Origin: Pyropia yezoensis | Lineage: Eukaryota; Rhodophyta; Bangiophyceae; Bangiales; Bangiaceae | Length of the DNA stretch: 64,000 nt | NCBI GenBank assembly: GCA_009829735.1 | Contig: CM020618.1 | Location: forward strand, 10,011,119-10,075,118 | Reading direction: 5' to 3' | Part shown: in pieces, positions 61,431-64,000 of the stretch | Numbering within the stretch: the first letter of the stretch is position 1 | Layout: every line of letters begins with the position of its first letter | The notes under the pieces: model-generated | What the model was told of the DNA's origin: nothing | Seen by the model: the letters and a program-made list of their open reading frames with translations, nothing else | Database searches by the model: none | Translations under genes and position numbers: made by a program

Positions 61431-61435
61431 ACGCC

Positions 61436-62590
61436 CACTGCGCTGACAGTTTTTCTTCGCTTCAACGGGTTCTCTTTTGACATGAAAAAGCAACCAGGTG
61501 GGCCCAGGTGCGTCGTCGTGCCACACTCAGCATAGTTGATTCGTTCACAGCGCACCGCTGGCCCAGATGGATCGCAGATCCGGTGATTTCACTGACTCAA
61601 TATCCTCGTCGACATGACTAGCATAATACCTACGGTCCGTACGGCTGCCCTCGCACGCAGCTCGAGGAGAAAGAGCAATCAGAAAAAAAACAAAAAGCAT
61701 GCTCTTACTCGCCTTGCTCTCCTCTACCAGCGCGTACATAATAGACATATGTGCTGCTCTTGTAGTGCGCAGAAACCGTGGATCACAGCAGGAGTGGTCG
61801 ACATTGGGCTCATACTGGCTACTTAGGTCCCTTGGCGAGATCCCATTGACAAGGCATGCTCATTTGTTGCCTCACGCAAGAAGATCCTTGAACGTTCAGG
61901 CACAGGTCGCGTCTGTGGGATTAGAGCTCTGCTCTTACTGCCCTTGGTGCTGACCGCTCTTCTCACCCTGGTCGACCTCCTAATATACCCCGCCACCGCT
62001 CCCGTCATCCGCCCCGTGTGCCCAGCGCTGCACCAGGCGCAGCACGCCACCGTCCGAGCGCCACCCGCCGCCCAAGCCGTCGCCGGGCGCCAGTCGGCCG
62101 TGTGCTGGCAGCGCCCTCATGGCAAGCACGCGCCCACGCCCCGCCAGCCACGCGGCGCGCACTTGACTGCTTCCCGTCTTCGAGCCAGCTTGACACAGCC
62201 CCCATAGAGACACGTCCCTGCCCCGTGTCCCGACGCGGTGCGGAGTTGTCAACCGCTCACCCGTACATCAAAGCCGTTCATCGTTAAGTACAATCGTAAC
62301 CCATCCATGCACGCTCTCCCGTGATGCCCATACCCCGGTCCGTATCGCGGTTGTCAGCACAAAGAGAGAATGCGTCGGCGAGGATACCATACTCCTGCTG
62401 AGGCGGCCCGTGTGCGAATCCAGAGCGACGAGGAGGAGGGGGGGTGTATTGGGTCGATCAGAACCGGCCCGGACAAGCCCGCCCGCCCGCCGACTTGAAA
62501 CAAGAGCCAGGTGACGGCAGCGGCAGCCACCTGCCCGCCAGGGCAGCACGGAGCGATCGTGCACCGTTGGGCTTGGTGAGTCCGTCCGCC
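61436..62590. other. Host DNA with no recognisable gene
   Basis: Short open frames occur on both strands but none has a domain I recognise. It may include the 3' end of the copia-like relic that follows, but no LTR pair can be seen in the window. Confidence 0.4.
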
Positions 62591-64000
62591 CATTAAAAGT
62601 GACCGGCACCCATTTCACCGATGCGATGGACCCTAGGCGATAGCAGTCCCGCAATTCAATGACAGCGGCGCGCACCTCCTTGGACTCGTTATTGGAGGTG
62701 GTGGTGAGGGCGTCGTAGAAGGCCTAGGAGTCAATGAAGGCATGAACTGGGAAGCTCGCCTCCTGACAGCCCATAAAAAGAGGCGCCGCGGCGAAGGAAA
62801 TGAGTAAGGCGTCATGCATGTCCTGCGGCAGGCTGGACGTCTCTGCCGCAAACGAGCGATGCGTCACTCGTCCCTGTTGTTGAGAGCCCCAGGCCACGAG
62901 GTCTTCCGTAAGGCCGACTGGGCCCCGATCATTGCCAATATCGGCCACGTCTGCTGCCGTATTGCTTCCTCCGAGAAAGAGAGCAAAGCCTGACTGCGCC
63001 GCCGAGATGCGCAGCGTCACTGCCGAGAAGTCCGTAAAGAGAAATAGGCATCAAGGGGCCCCGACCGTTCCCAGCCGCAGTTCACAGTCGCGCGAACGGA
63101 GGGCCTCAGCGACGGGGCGGATGGCACGGACGAGGTCTGAGACAAGGGTATGCTTGAAGGGGCGGGCCAGCACGGCAGCTCCAAAAGCCAGGTGAAGAAG
63201 GGTCTGACCCGCTGCCCAGAGCAGTGCCCCAGTAGCACGACGGTAGAGCGTAAGCTCCTCCGCGGTGACGGCAAGGACCGCCGACGCCGCTCGTGCCGCA
63301 GACAAAGGGATGGCGTCCAGACTGTCAACGTTTGCATGCTGCTGTACCCAGACTGCTGATACAGGGGCGGGGCCGACAATGTCGTGGGCGTGCGGTGCCT
63401 TACATGATACATCTCGGCCCGCGAATGCAAAGTGGCCCACCTCCACCGCCCCAATAGCAAAAGCTGACCGGAGCTCGAGCTCGAAGCGGCGAACGCCCGA
63501 CAAAGTTCTTCCGTAGAGGAAATCATCCACGGGCACAGCCACGATCAGGATGACTTGCGTCCCAGCAAGGAGAGCAAACAGCCCATGTCCGCCGTGGATT
63601 GCAAAGCCCCGATTTTATGCATGAGGACGCTCGTACGACATGCGTGGCGCGTCGGTGAGTCCATACGCGCATTTCTTAAGCCCCCACACCACACCTTGCG
63701 GAGCTCGCGCCTCCACAGGGGGGCACACGTGCACGGGGCGAGGGAGGTCGATAGGGAGCCCTTTTAGGAATGCGGTGGCTACATGCACAGTACGAGGGAC
63801 CCAGTCATGGAACGCCTTCGCGGCCAGGGTTAGCCGCGCAGTGGAGCGGGAGACAGTGGAGGAGGTACGATCCACAATAGCTCTGTCGGGGTCCTCAAAG
63901 CCCCGTACGCATAGACGAGCCTTGAGCCGAGGCAGAAGATCAGGGAGCGGGGCGCCTTGGATAGTCAGCACACAGCTTGTGCTCAGAACCCGCTGCCCGA
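62590..64000 (-). pseudogene. Ty1/copia-like pol relic (RT to RNase H)
   Basis: On the minus strand from the right edge, KARLCVRGFEDPDRAIVDRT, HVATAFLKG and GVVWGLKKCAYGLTDAPRMS match the start of the copia RT. Next come VPVDDFLYG (VDD catalytic motif), LYRRATGALLWAAGQT, the AFGAAVLARPF thumb, then RNase H pieces (VAWGSQQQGRVTHRSFAAE, AFYDALTTTSNNESKEVRAA, ASVKWVPV). Stops at 63615-63617 and 62724-62726 and at least one frame change break it, and the Asp expected before ATAFL is His. It extends past the right edge. Copia RT-RNaseH is adjacent here with no integrase between, the order that separates Ty1/copia from Ty3/gypsy. Confidence 0.8.

Noticed and set aside
61545-62287. Open frames with hydrophobic stretches after element E, considered as a membrane protein
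   Set aside because: They are short, in several frames and without start context or conserved motif; insufficient to call a gene.

Overview
The window is GC-rich nuclear DNA from a eukaryote with compact genes that show no obvious introns. This follows from genes for a COG Golgi-tethering subunit and for the mRNA 3'-end factor CstF-77, together with chromodomain Ty3/gypsy retrotransposons. Alanine-rich, intron-poor, GC-rich genes beside heavy LTR-element load would suit a red alga such as the Porphyra/Pyropia group. That placement is an inference; no organelle or rRNA marker is present to test it.

Left flank (1-10261): the 5' part of a CstF-77/RNA14 gene (minus, running off the left edge), a NADAR-family N-glycosidase-like gene (plus) and a COG1 gene (minus). 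After these come a fragment resembling APS kinase, a Tc1/mariner element with an internally deleted transposase and a small MITE lodged in its right terminal repeat, and about 2.3 kb of AT-richer non-coding DNA.

Centre (10262-61435): about 51 kb of nested LTR retrotransposons of two Ty3/gypsy chromovirus families. Family 1 has LTRs of about 468 bp (TGTGGCA...TGCCACA). Family 2 has LTRs of about 362 bp (TGTAGC...GCTACA). Five-base target-site duplications (TSDs) let the nest be ordered. A family-1 composite lies at 10267-21735 (minus, TSD CTACC). An old family-2 element E spans 21803-61430 (plus, TSD ACGCC). Inside its gag is a family-1 element at 23454-52725 (TSD CGTGG). Inside that are a nearly intact family-2 element C at 25471-36191 (minus, TSD CCCGG) and a truncated family-2 element D at 43943-51457. 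A solo family-1 LTR also sits in E gag.

Right flank (61436-64000): about 1.1 kb without recognisable genes, then a degenerate Ty1/copia-like reverse transcriptase/RNase H relic on the minus strand.

The most interesting system is that both Ty3/gypsy families carry a large extra gene between pol and the 3' LTR, on the strand opposite to gag-pol (647 and 789 residues). The two proteins share a core domain of about 110 residues that I do not recognise. The gene is intact in three copies (A, B and C) although gag and/or pol is broken in each of them. Gag and pol are separate frames. In family 1 they overlap as ATGA, which suggests termination-reinitiation for making Pol.
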